Made by a program: the position numbers and the translations under genes. 19,585 nucleotides of DNA. Source: Bondarzewia mesenterica. Taxonomy: Eukaryota; Basidiomycota; Agaricomycetes; Russulales; Bondarzewiaceae. The notes below the pieces were generated by a model. The model saw nothing but the letters and a program-made list of their open reading frames with translations, was not told where the DNA came from and did not search any database. This document shows, piece after piece, positions 9,274 through 17,160 of the stretch. The stretch covers positions 1 through 19,585 of the forward strand of contig SGPL01000598.1 in assembly GCA_004802705.1 (NCBI GenBank). Direction: 5' to 3'. How positions within the stretch are numbered: position 1 is the first letter of the stretch; every line of letters begins with the position of its first letter.

Positions 9274-9989
9274 GGCGGAAACGACCTGTCCTGGTATCCA
9301 TCGCTCCTCTCGAGTCCCACACCTATATGTACTCAGGCAACGACATGGAAGAAAACTTGATAGGCTTCTCTGCGTGAGAGACAGGCATCATTCGTGCTTG
9401 CGATCATGCCGTATTGCCGGACTTATAGACTTTATAAGCCTTCAAATAGGCTTAGGTTCCCATGCCTGTCTTGCGAATACCCGGAGATCCAGGAAACCGA
9501 AGCGACGACCGGACCATAGCACAATGTAGTCTCCGTATNGACCTACACAGAAGACAGTCGTTCTGTGTTAAGAGCACAATGATCCAATGTCACTGCATCT
9601 AGTACGGGTCATTATTTGGTTTATGGTTGCGACAGATGATTACCACACATTCTCAGCAAAGCGTGATGACATGTAGGATGCTAGACGAATGAAACTCACA
9701 ACGAATTGCGCTGCGCATCTGATGCCNATCGAGGCACACCGTACCTTTCAGCGCAGCAGCCATTGCCTTGGGTGGGGTGTGAGGATATCAACTGCTCATT
9801 GAACAAGACCGAAGACGGTACCGGTGTCCGCATTGAAACACAGCTATATATGCTGTAGACAGGTAGATTGAATGGCATCGCTACGCTGCAGAAATGCGCG
9901 AACGAAACGATACATACGAGATCTAATANNTACATACTATACACCTCAACGTCCTATCGTGTCGGGCAACGNGATAAATTATCTGGNTA
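9274..9989. other. Intergenic region: DOMON-b561 promoter and RTF2 3' flank
   Basis: This 716-bp stretch holds no credible gene. The left half should be the promoter and 5' UTR of the DOMON-b561 gene, with a TATA box listed separately. The right half follows the RTF2 stop. It contains isolated N calls (9539, 9727, 9929-9930, 9972, 9987), and short ORFs here lack recognisable domains. Confidence 0.5.
9430..9437 (-). promoter_or_regulatory. TATA box candidate for DOMON-b561 gene
   Basis: The minus strand reads TTATAAAG, a good TATA match, about 157 bp before the DOMON-b561 ATG. Initiation some 30 bp downstream would leave a 5' UTR of roughly 125 nt. Based on motif and position only. Confidence 0.45.
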
Positions 9990-11072
9990 TCAAGCATACT
10001 AGAAGAAGAAAAAAACAATGAGTAATGCCGGTCTAGGTGGACTGAGAGACTACGCACCCTAGTGAAAGTCCCCATCGTCATAAATGTCTCCTTCCTCTTC
10101 AACCCATCCTTTGGCCCGTATAATGATTTGACAGCGTCGCTCATATGGGCCTTCCGTTTTGCTTCCTCCATCGCAAGGCTGCTGGCAATAGCACGACTAG
10201 CTGCTGCAATGTGCGAGTTCATACTTGGAGCTGGGGGAGANGCTTTCTTCTTGGAAGGCGGCTCAGAAGTGANACCGTCCGGTGATCGCGCGGCAGCCTT
10301 CCTCTTTTTACCGCGTGGTTTNGAAGCCTCAGCGNCCCGACGACGTTCCATGACTGCACGCATCTTTTCCTCCTCTTCTGATGGAGGGTTGAGTATGCGT
10401 ACATCCTCCGATTTGTCGAACTTTGNGGCGCATTGNGGGCAAACGTCCAGCTGCTTCTCTGAAGTCTGAGCTGTCTNCTGTTTGCCTATCAGCTCGGCCT
10501 TTTCGTTGGGAGGAGTGGATGAGGAGACNGTCTTAAGACCCGCTTGCGAGAACACACAACCACAGGTCGACAGGTAGACAAAAGGCACATGTCCTGTCAT
10601 CTCCTTCAACGTCAAGGGACACACGAACATGGCGCGGTCGGTCGTAGAGTCGGAGGCAGCGGAAANTGGNGCAGTGTTGGANGTCAANTTGAGGGTTTTA
10701 ACATCCTGNGTCAATGTGAGAATNGNGCTACCAATCAATCAAAAAGTAAACATACCTTGAGTGAGCGAATGTGTCCACAAATCTCCTCACCATCGCCATA
10801 NGCCGTGCGATCTAGCAAGAACTCTACAATCGCATCCTTGTTGTATAACTTTCCAAGTGCACAAGATACTATTGGCTTTTGTAAAGGGCGCTGGATGAAT
10901 AAGTCATCAGTCTANCTGCTGTCCATGAGAGTTAGTGTATGATACAAACCTTTGAAAGAGCACAATAGAACCACCTCGCACGGGTCTGGTTAGCTTTGTC
11001 GGCTTGCTCAGCTTTTGGCTTGCTGCGAACCAGATCCCTACGGTCGGGGATACTTCCTCCATCATTACCCAT
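9990..11072 (-). CDS. RTF2: Replication termination factor 2 (Rtf2 family)
   Basis: Four exons (11072-10950, 10890-10756, 10705-10058, 9998-9990; introns 59, 50 and 59 nt) give 304 aa. The last exon adds just Tyr, Ala and the stop. Signature Rtf2 features: N-terminus MGNDGGSIPDRRDLV, then WFYCALSK, and PIVSCALGKLYNKDAI, a first RING-like module. A second one has FVCPLTLKEMTG and CGCVFS, with a C-x2-C pair further on, and KRKETFMTMGTFTR near the end. The middle is Lys/Ser/Pro-rich with a nuclear-type basic cluster (KKRK, PRGKKRK). In fission yeast Rtf2 acts with PCNA at the RTS1 fork barrier; in other eukaryotes it modulates stalled forks and splicing. Thirteen or more codons contain N, so several residues are unreadable, but the frame is intact. 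It shares a divergent promoter with MED21. Confidence 0.94.
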
Positions 11073-11313
11073 GATAAGATAGTCAAGTCGGTGTTCGAAG
11101 GGAAGACGAGTAGTTTGGTTAAGTGGTGATAATGGTGATGGGTGGTGGTGATGGTGGTGGTGANACCTGATTGAGACTGNTCGAGCGATCTTGCCTTGGC
11201 TTATTCATNCTCATTTGAAACTCAGACCCNCTGTGACGTTATGTCACATATTGTGACTCTACGTGACGATCGTCCTTGTTCCACTCCTCCTTCATGAGCA
11301 GGTAAGCAGCGCG
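11073..11313. promoter_or_regulatory. Bidirectional promoter, RTF2 / MED21
   Basis: Only 241 bp separate the two start codons. It contains a GGT/GAT-rich simple repeat and, nearer MED21, a palindrome TGTGAC-gttat-GTCACA (11232-11248). Two more GTGAC units follow at 11253-11257 and in CGTGACG (11262-11268). TGACG/CGTCA cores resemble CREB/ATF-type bZIP sites. Four units in under 40 bp are unlikely to be incidental, but the factor is not known from the sequence. Confidence 0.6.
11123..11163. repeat. Imperfect GGT/GAT simple repeat
   Basis: About 41 bp made of GGTGAT and GGTGGT units on the plus strand, just upstream of the RTF2 start. It is probably a short microsatellite within the promoter or 5' UTR. 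Confidence 0.8.
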
Positions 11314-12003
11314 ATGCTGCAGGAATTGTCGAACATGGACCGCATCACGCAGCTTCAGGATGAAATTCAGANTGTGTGTTTTAATCTAATGCTTCTCATT
11401 TGTTGACAGCTGACATGCTCTTGCAGCTCCTCACCATCATGTCTAACAGCATCGCGTACCTCACATCTCGNTCCAACTTCCTGCAAGTCAGCAAGGACAT
11501 CCCTATCACGAAGCAACGGAACCCAGAGAAAGTTGATCCTCCAGACGTATTTGAAGGTGCGTCGTGATGNGNNTGAAAGGACGGCGAGATTTAGTTAGGT
11601 TTCTTCGGCGTGCAGCGAACAAGAAGGAACTTGTCGCGGATTTGATGGTCAAAGCTAAACAGGTGGAGTACTTGATTCAGTCGTTGCCATCTCCAGAGCC
11701 AGAGGAGGAACAGGTGAGAGGGCTTCGATGCTCTACGTCACCCTGCTATCCATTGGTTTTACATTGATGGTGCCGTCAGGCTACCAGACTTGAAGCGCTT
11801 GAGGAGGAGATGGCTCGTGCCAACAAGGAATACACAGCAGCCGTGAATCGCGCTAGTACGTCCACATGTTCGTCCGTCCTGCCCGTTTGGGTGGTTTGTT
11901 CTGAAATCTGTTCTTGTCTCCAGAGGCGCTGCATGGGCAAATCAACGAGGTACTACAAGATATCCTGAACGATGACGAGCTCGCAGCCGAAGCGCCAGGA
12001 TAA
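11314..12003 (+). CDS. MED21: Mediator complex subunit 21 (Srb7)
   Basis: Five exons (11314-11373, 11427-11556, 11616-11713, 11780-11855, 11924-12003; introns 53, 59, 66 and 68 nt) give 147 aa, the usual size. Med21 pairs with Med7 as a long coiled-coil hinge of the Mediator middle module, linking activators to RNA polymerase II. Evidence: the conserved MDRITQLQDEIQ start, LLTIMSNSIAYL, then ELVADLMVKAKQVEYLIQSL and a C-terminal helix ending in DDELAAEAPG. Splice phases 0, 1, 0, 1 all agree. The start could be the ATG at 11314 or the in-frame one at 11335, which gives the classic MDRI start; I keep the longer one. N bases occur at the end of exon 1 (11372) and at 11471. The exon 1 donor (GTGTGT) is chosen because it keeps one residue between EIQ and LLTIM as in homologues. 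Confidence 0.93.
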
Positions 12004-12964
12004 TACATCCACAGACTTGGCGGCCTTCGTCTGGCCAAGCCGGCTCAAGCGATGGTCCACCTTCACTACGGCATGCAACTTGCGACTGTTCATTTAACCC
12101 ATCCGCATGTATTGCCCAACGTGTTCGCGGTATGGAAGGCCTCCAGATGGGCGCTTCAAGGCCTGCCCGTCCACTCGAGTTGTCCGCGTTGTCTATGACT
12201 TCTTGCCGTCTGTCTAGAGCATGGAACTGCTTGAGGGCGTTGCGACGCTTACCACCAGTATAGTACACTCAACGAATTTGAAACTACTTTCAATTGCCCC
12301 CGCAGTATTTTCAGTGTTTTGCGGTCGTCTGTGAATGGTTTGGCAGCAGGCAATATTTTGTTTGCATGACGATATTAAAGTCGGCAAATTTTATATTTCG
12401 ACACTGGGAGGTAGTTCTCCCTGAGGCAGAGCAGACTCAACGTCGTCAACCTTCATGTCTGATATCGGAAGCGCACAAGACTAGATTTGCGTGTTCATGG
12501 AGATCATAGCCTGTCATGCTCATCACATGTTAGAGATCTTACTCACCCTGCGGGCAGGGACACAGGAGCATATCAAATCGGTTACGTCGTCAAGGACTCT
12601 TGTGTGAATTGAAGGTGCGTCTTACCTCGATTCTACAAATGGCAGGTATGTAAGTTGGAAAAGGAAATTGAGAGTCAAGCGAGATCACCAAAAAAACAGT
12701 CTCGGCTACAGGAAAACGGCCTCTAAAAAGGGGGTGTTTGAGCACGCGTTCACCGCAATGCCGATAAGCTCTCGTTGAAACACACGGCTTGTTGAATCGT
12801 TGCACAAGGGATGAAAGTAAAAGGGGCAAATATCGGGAAGAGGCTTCGAATTACGTACTGCTTAGGGAGGGTTTGATTTATATAGAGGCTGGGGGCAAAG
12901 TCCTCTCAGCTATCTGGATCTCGCAGCACTCCACTCCAGTACTGCAGAGGACGAATTACCCGCC
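12004..12964. other. Intergenic region, MED21 3' flank and NmrA-like promoter
   Basis: 961 bp without a credible gene on either strand; ORFs here are short and motif-free. The left end should be the MED21 3' UTR. The right end is the promoter of the NmrA-like gene. Confidence 0.55.
12879..12884 (+). promoter_or_regulatory. TATA box candidate for NmrA-like gene
   Basis: TATATA lies 80 bp before the ATG at 12965, giving a plausible short 5' UTR of about 50 nt. Based on motif and position only. Confidence 0.45.
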
Positions 12965-13619
12965 ATGCGCGTTCTCGTTCTGGGAGCCACCGGCCCCTGC
13001 GGCGTCCTCCTCATCCGCGAGCTCCTCACGTCCACCCACGCTGCCGTCGTCGTCTACGCCCGCAACCCGTCCAAGCTCCCCTCCGACATCTCCACCCACC
13101 GCAACGTTGTCATAATCCAAGGAGAGCTCACCGACTCCGATTCCCTCTCCAAAGCGATGGAGGGCGTACATGCCGTCCTCAGCGCGCTCGGCCCTGGCAC
13201 ATTCCATCCGAGCAGCACCCCGCTCGCGAACGGGTACAAGCTCGTGCTCGAGGTGATGCAACGACACAATGTGAGCCGTCTCATCGCGCTCGGGACGCCG
13301 AGCATCAAAGATGAGCAGGACAAGTTCAGCTTGGCGTATGCTACCATGGCCGCTACTGTCTTCTCGATTACGAGAAATGCCTGTAAGGATATGGTGGCAG
13401 TGGGGGAGACGATTCGAGCCAGCTCCGAGGGCATGCAGTGGACGATTGTGCGGGCGCCTGTGCTTACCAACGCGGAGAAAAAAAGGTGTGGTAGTGGGGT
13501 ATATCGGGGACGGAAAGACGGGAACGAAGTTGGCGAGGACTGCGTTTGCTGCGTTTGTGGTGCAGGAGTTGCAGAAGAATGAGTGGAAGAGGAAGGCACC
13601 TCTTGTTACGTCTACTTAA
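12965..13619 (+). CDS. NmrA/SDR-like NAD(P)-binding protein, frameshifted
   Basis: A single-exon gene; with one A removed it reads 217 aa to the TAA at 13617-13619. It starts with a Rossmann strand and dinucleotide motif VLGATGPCG (residues 5-13), followed by YARNPSKLP. A GELTDSDSL segment and SALGPGT are typical of atypical SDR proteins of the NAD(P)-binding/NmrA type (biliverdin-reductase-B-like). The C-terminal half has WTIVRAPVLTN and then, in the next frame, VVVGYIGDGKTGTKLARTAF. Family members are quinone or flavin reductases or redox sensors; the substrate is unknown. The break is a run of seven A (13478-13484) after codon GAG. As written the frame ends at a TGA at 13580-13582 with an unrelated tail. 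It converges on ATP11. Confidence 0.85.
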
Positions 13620-13906
13620 GCTTGGACTCAGTTCGACGATCTAATGACCTTAATGTCTCCTTATTTATCTTATACCGCTTACCCTACTTAGTTGAATTTT
13701 TGTATAGCTCTTCATCATGTCTATCATAGGGAGTAGTCGAAACAGAAGTATAAAAAAAAGTCCATACCATTGACTCCATTCGAACTAAGTTGAACTGAAA
13801 GTCCACGCAACTTGCAGTGAGTCTGTTCCGCATGTTTCTCCGACGCTGCGCTGGATATCAGATCGTGCACACCAGGAACGGTAATGGGAAATGAATTAAT
13901 GAAACA
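13620..13906. other. Convergent intergenic region
   Basis: 287 bp between the NmrA-like stop (plus) and the ATP11 stop (minus), AT-rich, no ORF or RNA gene seen. It presumably holds both 3' UTRs. Confidence 0.55.
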
Positions 13907-15148
13907 TCATGCAGCAACCTCTCCATACTTCAACAACTCCTCCCACTTGAACTCCTCCGGTCGTTCATGGAAAGACTTCAACATATCCCTCCTCTCCTTG
14001 CCCCCCTCTCCTTCGTTCCACAAGTAAAATTTCTGCACGCCCATCGCGAGCAGTTGTGCATCTTGCTGACCGAGTAAGAACTCCCCCGACTCTGTGCCCT
14101 CACCACTAGATGGCGACGCGGCGGCCTTCGCCACAGCAGGCGTGATCTCTCCGCGGAGAAGCACCACTCCATGCGAACTCGCAAGGTCGGGGTAGAACGT
14201 CAGAACGAGGTACGGTGTCGCGAAAGTCTGACGGAGCTTATACTCCAGCAGAGGTGTGAACAGGACCGTCGTTGTGCGCGGATTCGGGTTGGATGTATCG
14301 GATGGTGATGCTAGAGGTTTCGGAGGGAACGCGAAGTTTTCGAGGCTGGGCACCGTAGGAGCATCATGCATCGCCCACTGCATCAAGTAGAACTCGTAAC
14401 CCTTCTCGGTCTTATCGGGAGCGGATACGCGAGGCACAGGAACGACAAAGGTTGGGTAGGACTGTGCGATGGGGAGCATTTTTGTGTAAGTGTCGACGGC
14501 GAGGGATGCACAGATGAAGCCGCGGCCCGTTCCGCGCGAGCGAGATGTGTGGTATGCAGTCCAGAGGGCAGAGACTTGGGCGGGTGTATGAGGAGTACTT
14601 AAAAGGCGCTCAAGGTTCAAGATAGTGGATAATGGCTTCACGTACTCCGTGAGTTCGTGAATGTTGCAGGGCGATGCGGCAGGAAACAAACCTTCACAGG
14701 AGAGCTATCTTTTCGTACAGACGCGCCCGGAGGTGCCTGATATTTAGATGCTGAAGAAGGAGCTGAAGACTCGCCGACGTTAATGGCTGACTGCGTGGCA
14801 GCCTCTGCCGCCACAGCCAACCTTTGCTTCGCCCGTTCCCGCTCCTGTTCTTTCACTCGTGCCCGCAACTCCTCCACGCTCGCGCCCTTCCTGTCATAAG
14901 CACGTCATGCACGAGGTATCATACGTTTTCCGTCGACTGTGAGAACGTTTTTACAACTTGGTAAGTAACATATAACAGACACCTCACTCTTGTGCGCGCT
15001 TCTGAAGCTTGTCAGCGTATTTTGAAGCATAGTCGACGCTGGGGCGAGTATCATGTACGCGGCGAGATTTGTTGACCCTGGTGGCGGATTGAATGCGACT
15101 TAAGGGGTTGTTGAATGCAAAGAGACGTGTTCTAGCAAGCAGAGACAT
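13907..15148 (-). CDS. ATP11: Mitochondrial F1-ATPase assembly factor Atp11
   Basis: Three exons (15148-14988, 14890-14692, 14635-13907; introns 97 and 56 nt) give 362 aa. Atp11 is a matrix chaperone that binds the free F1 beta subunit until it pairs with alpha. The N-terminus is a plausible mitochondrial presequence, rich in Arg and Ser and free of acids until about residue 33 (MSLLARTRLFAFNN). A charged coiled-coil stretch follows (ELRARVKEQERERAKQR), then the Atp11 domain: KPLSTILNLERLL, LWTAYH, SYPTFVVPVPR, YEFYLMQW, and a final YLVLTFYPDL. An upstream in-frame ATG at 15253 would add 35 residues with acids early, which fits a presequence less well, so I chose 15148. The intron 2 acceptor (GTGAAG) is preferred because it yields PVKPLSTIL as in the family; the GGAG three codons upstream is an alternative. 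Confidence 0.94.
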
Positions 15149-15893
15149 GGTGGTAAGGGTGCAAGGAACGGCAGGAAACGGCGTCTGCGGTGGAAGTTTG
15201 CACGTGGCTTGCCGATTGTCAAACGTTTCCATCAACTCGGATCCCAGGTTCATTTTGCGAACTTTGTAGACTGCACATCATTTGTGTACTTCCCCTATCT
15301 AAAATGTAAGGTAACCTCAAGTGCCTCCCTCAGAAGTTACGATCGCTAGCATCCAAATACCACTGACTGACAACTTGAAGAGCGGAAGGTATCGCAGGAC
15401 ATACATTGCAACGGTCCTCGTCTCCCTCGCCGAATGTCGCAACTAAATTTAAAGGAGATGGTATAAGACCTTATATGGTGCCATGACTATCGTGAATGAT
15501 TTCAAGATGCTCTGTGTCGTAGTCGGCATGAACAGGTTTTGGAAGAGACTCCAGAGAATGGATATCCCTCCCATACTTGATAACCGACTTGTACACTGTA
15601 TAGAGGAAATGGTCAATATATTGCTGCAGGTTCAAGTTGAAATTGCTGGTACCGTTGTGGTGCCCGGAGGGCCGTGGTATAATCAACAACCCGTAGACAT
15701 AACCAAAGACGATGTTTGGAACAGTACGCAACGAGTGTCGGATGAAAGATAAAGTCTGATTGGACTTTTCCATCAAGCATCTATTCTCTGAGATAGTGAC
15801 ATGGGCGAGACGTACTATCTCCATGCAACAACATCAGATCTATAATGGCAATGTGTCTGAGATGGTCGTTGCGACTGGAGGTACAGATAGCAC
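15149..15893. other. Intergenic region, ATP11 promoter and LIP2 3' flank
   Basis: 745 bp between the ATP11 start and the LIP2 stop. The part near 15149-15450 is the likely ATP11 promoter. The rest has one coding-like minus-strand frame (15471-15773, listed separately) and an overlapping plus-strand ORF without motifs. Confidence 0.5.
15471..15773 (-). CDS. Possible hypothetical ORF (100 aa)
   Basis: An ATG at 15773-15771 opens 100 codons to a TAA; the same frame is open further upstream to 15824. The peptide has mixed hydrophobic and aromatic segments (VPNIVFGYVYGLLIIP) that could be a membrane-associated helix, then a YIDHFLYTVYKSVIKYGRD region. I recognise no family. It could be a small gene downstream of LIP2 on the same strand, or long by chance. 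The overlapping plus-strand frame of 89 codons argues that length alone is not proof. Confidence 0.25.
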   Translation of the reverse strand: MEKSNQTLSFIRHSLRTVPNIVFGYVYGLLIIPRPSGHHNGTSNFNLNLQQYIDHFLYTVYKSVIKYGRDIHSLESLPKPVHADYDTEHLEIIHDSHGTI

Positions 15894-16748
15894 TCACCTT
15901 TGTACAACTAGAGGCTGCTTCAAACGTAGGTTCTTCAGTCCTGCAGAGGCACTCCTACCGTATAACGGTTCCTCAAGACAACCCCTCGCTTTTTCTGCCT
16001 CCACTTCTATATCAGCAATCAGTTCCCCAACCTCCCCCATTTCGTCCAAATCCATCTCCTGCATTTCCCGCTCAAAGACTTTCCCGAAGCGCTTCACAAA
16101 ATGGGGAATATCATTGTCCACAGGATATCTTCCCCAACCCCTGCGGGTCGTCGGCATTATGCTCCCAGCACGGACATCCGAGAGCCCACATGCAACAATC
16201 TCATCAAACCACACAATCGGTTCGCTGGTGATATTGAACGCAAGCCCGTGAGTCGTCAGGCGATGTCGGACCTGTACGCCTATGCTCCCGGCCTTGGTCC
16301 GCGAGTCCAGAAACACACCCGTGTGTTCCAAAGGCACCGTGGCTAGGTGATGTCCTTCCCAAAAATGCAGCCTCATCAGGTTTTGCAGACGACCAATGTA
16401 CTCTCGGATGCTCAGCGTGGGTGTCCAGCGCCCGAGGTCAAGCAGAGGGTATGCGACGAGTTGTCCCGGTCCATGGTATGTGAGCTGTCCACCGCGCTGC
16501 GTCTCGACGAAATCGGCTCCTAATCTCATGAGACGACGACGGTCGGGGGCAATTTCCTCTCGTGTCTGACGTCGCCCGCTGGTGTAGACGGGACGGTGCT
16601 GGAGGAGAAGGAGCATGTCCTGGTGGTTCCCAGAGGCGGCGCGCTGGGAGAGCTGGAGCTTGTGGAGAGCCTCTTGGAGAGCAAGTGTCCTTACATAGGG
16701 AAGGGGGGTGATGAAATGATGGTACAGAACCGGTGGTAGCGAACTCAT
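15894..16748 (-). CDS. LIP2: Octanoyl-[acyl-carrier protein]:protein N-octanoyltransferase
   Basis: A single exon of 284 aa. LipB/Lip2 moves octanoate from mitochondrial ACP to lipoyl domains (glycine cleavage H protein and 2-oxoacid dehydrogenase E2), before lipoyl synthase inserts sulfur. Motifs: LLLLQHRPVYTSGRR (residues 46-60), the signature RGGQLTYHGPGQL (85-97), catalytic Lys152 in TKAGSIGV and catalytic Cys187 in ACGLSDVRAGSI. The latter loop is more often PCGI..GVTS, so A, L and AGS are mild deviations. The C-terminus (about 225-284) is a variable acidic extension. The N-terminus has no strong presequence, as often seen in fungal Lip2. The stop overlaps a strong donor-like site (CAAAG/GTGAGT), but no plausible downstream exon was found. 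Head-to-head with the CofD-like gene. Confidence 0.95.
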   Translation of the reverse strand: MSSLPPVLYHHFITPLPYVRTLALQEALHKLQLSQRAASGNHQDMLLLLQHRPVYTSGRRQTREEIAPDRRRLMRLGADFVETQRGGQLTYHGPGQLVAYPLLDLGRWTPTLSIREYIGRLQNLMRLHFWEGHHLATVPLEHTGVFLDSRTKAGSIGVQVRHRLTTHGLAFNITSEPIVWFDEIVACGLSDVRAGSIMPTTRRGWGRYPVDNDIPHFVKRFGKVFEREMQEMDLDEMGEVGELIADIEVEAEKARGCLEEPLYGRSASAGLKNLRLKQPLVVQR

Positions 16749-17160
16749 CTCGCAGGTTGTGGGAAGACAAGGGATTTGAAGAGAGGTTAGTCACGGACTG
16801 CTGACTCATTTATTGCGAGTCAAGCGAGGCAACTACCTGTCGCTAAACTACTTAAAGGCTTCGAACTTTACACACATTCAACAACCTTGAGCTCCTAGTC
16901 ACATACGGCGTCCCAGACTCCAAAATTCATAGCGTCTGCATGTTAGCTTTCGAAGGAATTTCCTTATAGCTCTAGCCCCTCATGCAATCCGTCAGCATTT
17001 CATTTCCCCGCAGAAGTTACTGATAGCGCAGGACTAGTCCTTCGTCCGTGCATCGAGAGTTGTGTCGCTGTCAATTGTGGGCTTTCGTATACCTCTATCC
17101 CTTCGCAATGTGCTCATGATCTACGACATTCAAAGAGAAGTTACTGCATAGCTAGCAGCT
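16749..17160. promoter_or_regulatory. Divergent promoter, LIP2 / CofD-like gene
   Basis: 412 bp between two divergent start codons, no credible ORF. There are pyrimidine-rich patches near 16967-17010 and 17090-17105, but no clear TATA box on either strand. Promoter role is inferred from position. Confidence 0.5.

Noticed and set aside
13478..13484. Programmed ribosomal frameshifting
   Set aside because: Possible in principle, but two other genes have the same kind of homopolymer break, making a sequence error the simpler cause.
15148..15253. Upstream ATG as the ATP11 start
   Set aside because: It adds 35 residues with acidic side chains near the start; the ATG at 15148 gives a proper mitochondrial presequence.
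4030..16748. A mitochondrial gene cluster (Bcs1-like, ATP11, LIP2)
   Set aside because: The genes are spread over 12 kb on a background of unrelated genes, and nuclear genes for mitochondrial proteins are common; no shared promoter signal was seen.
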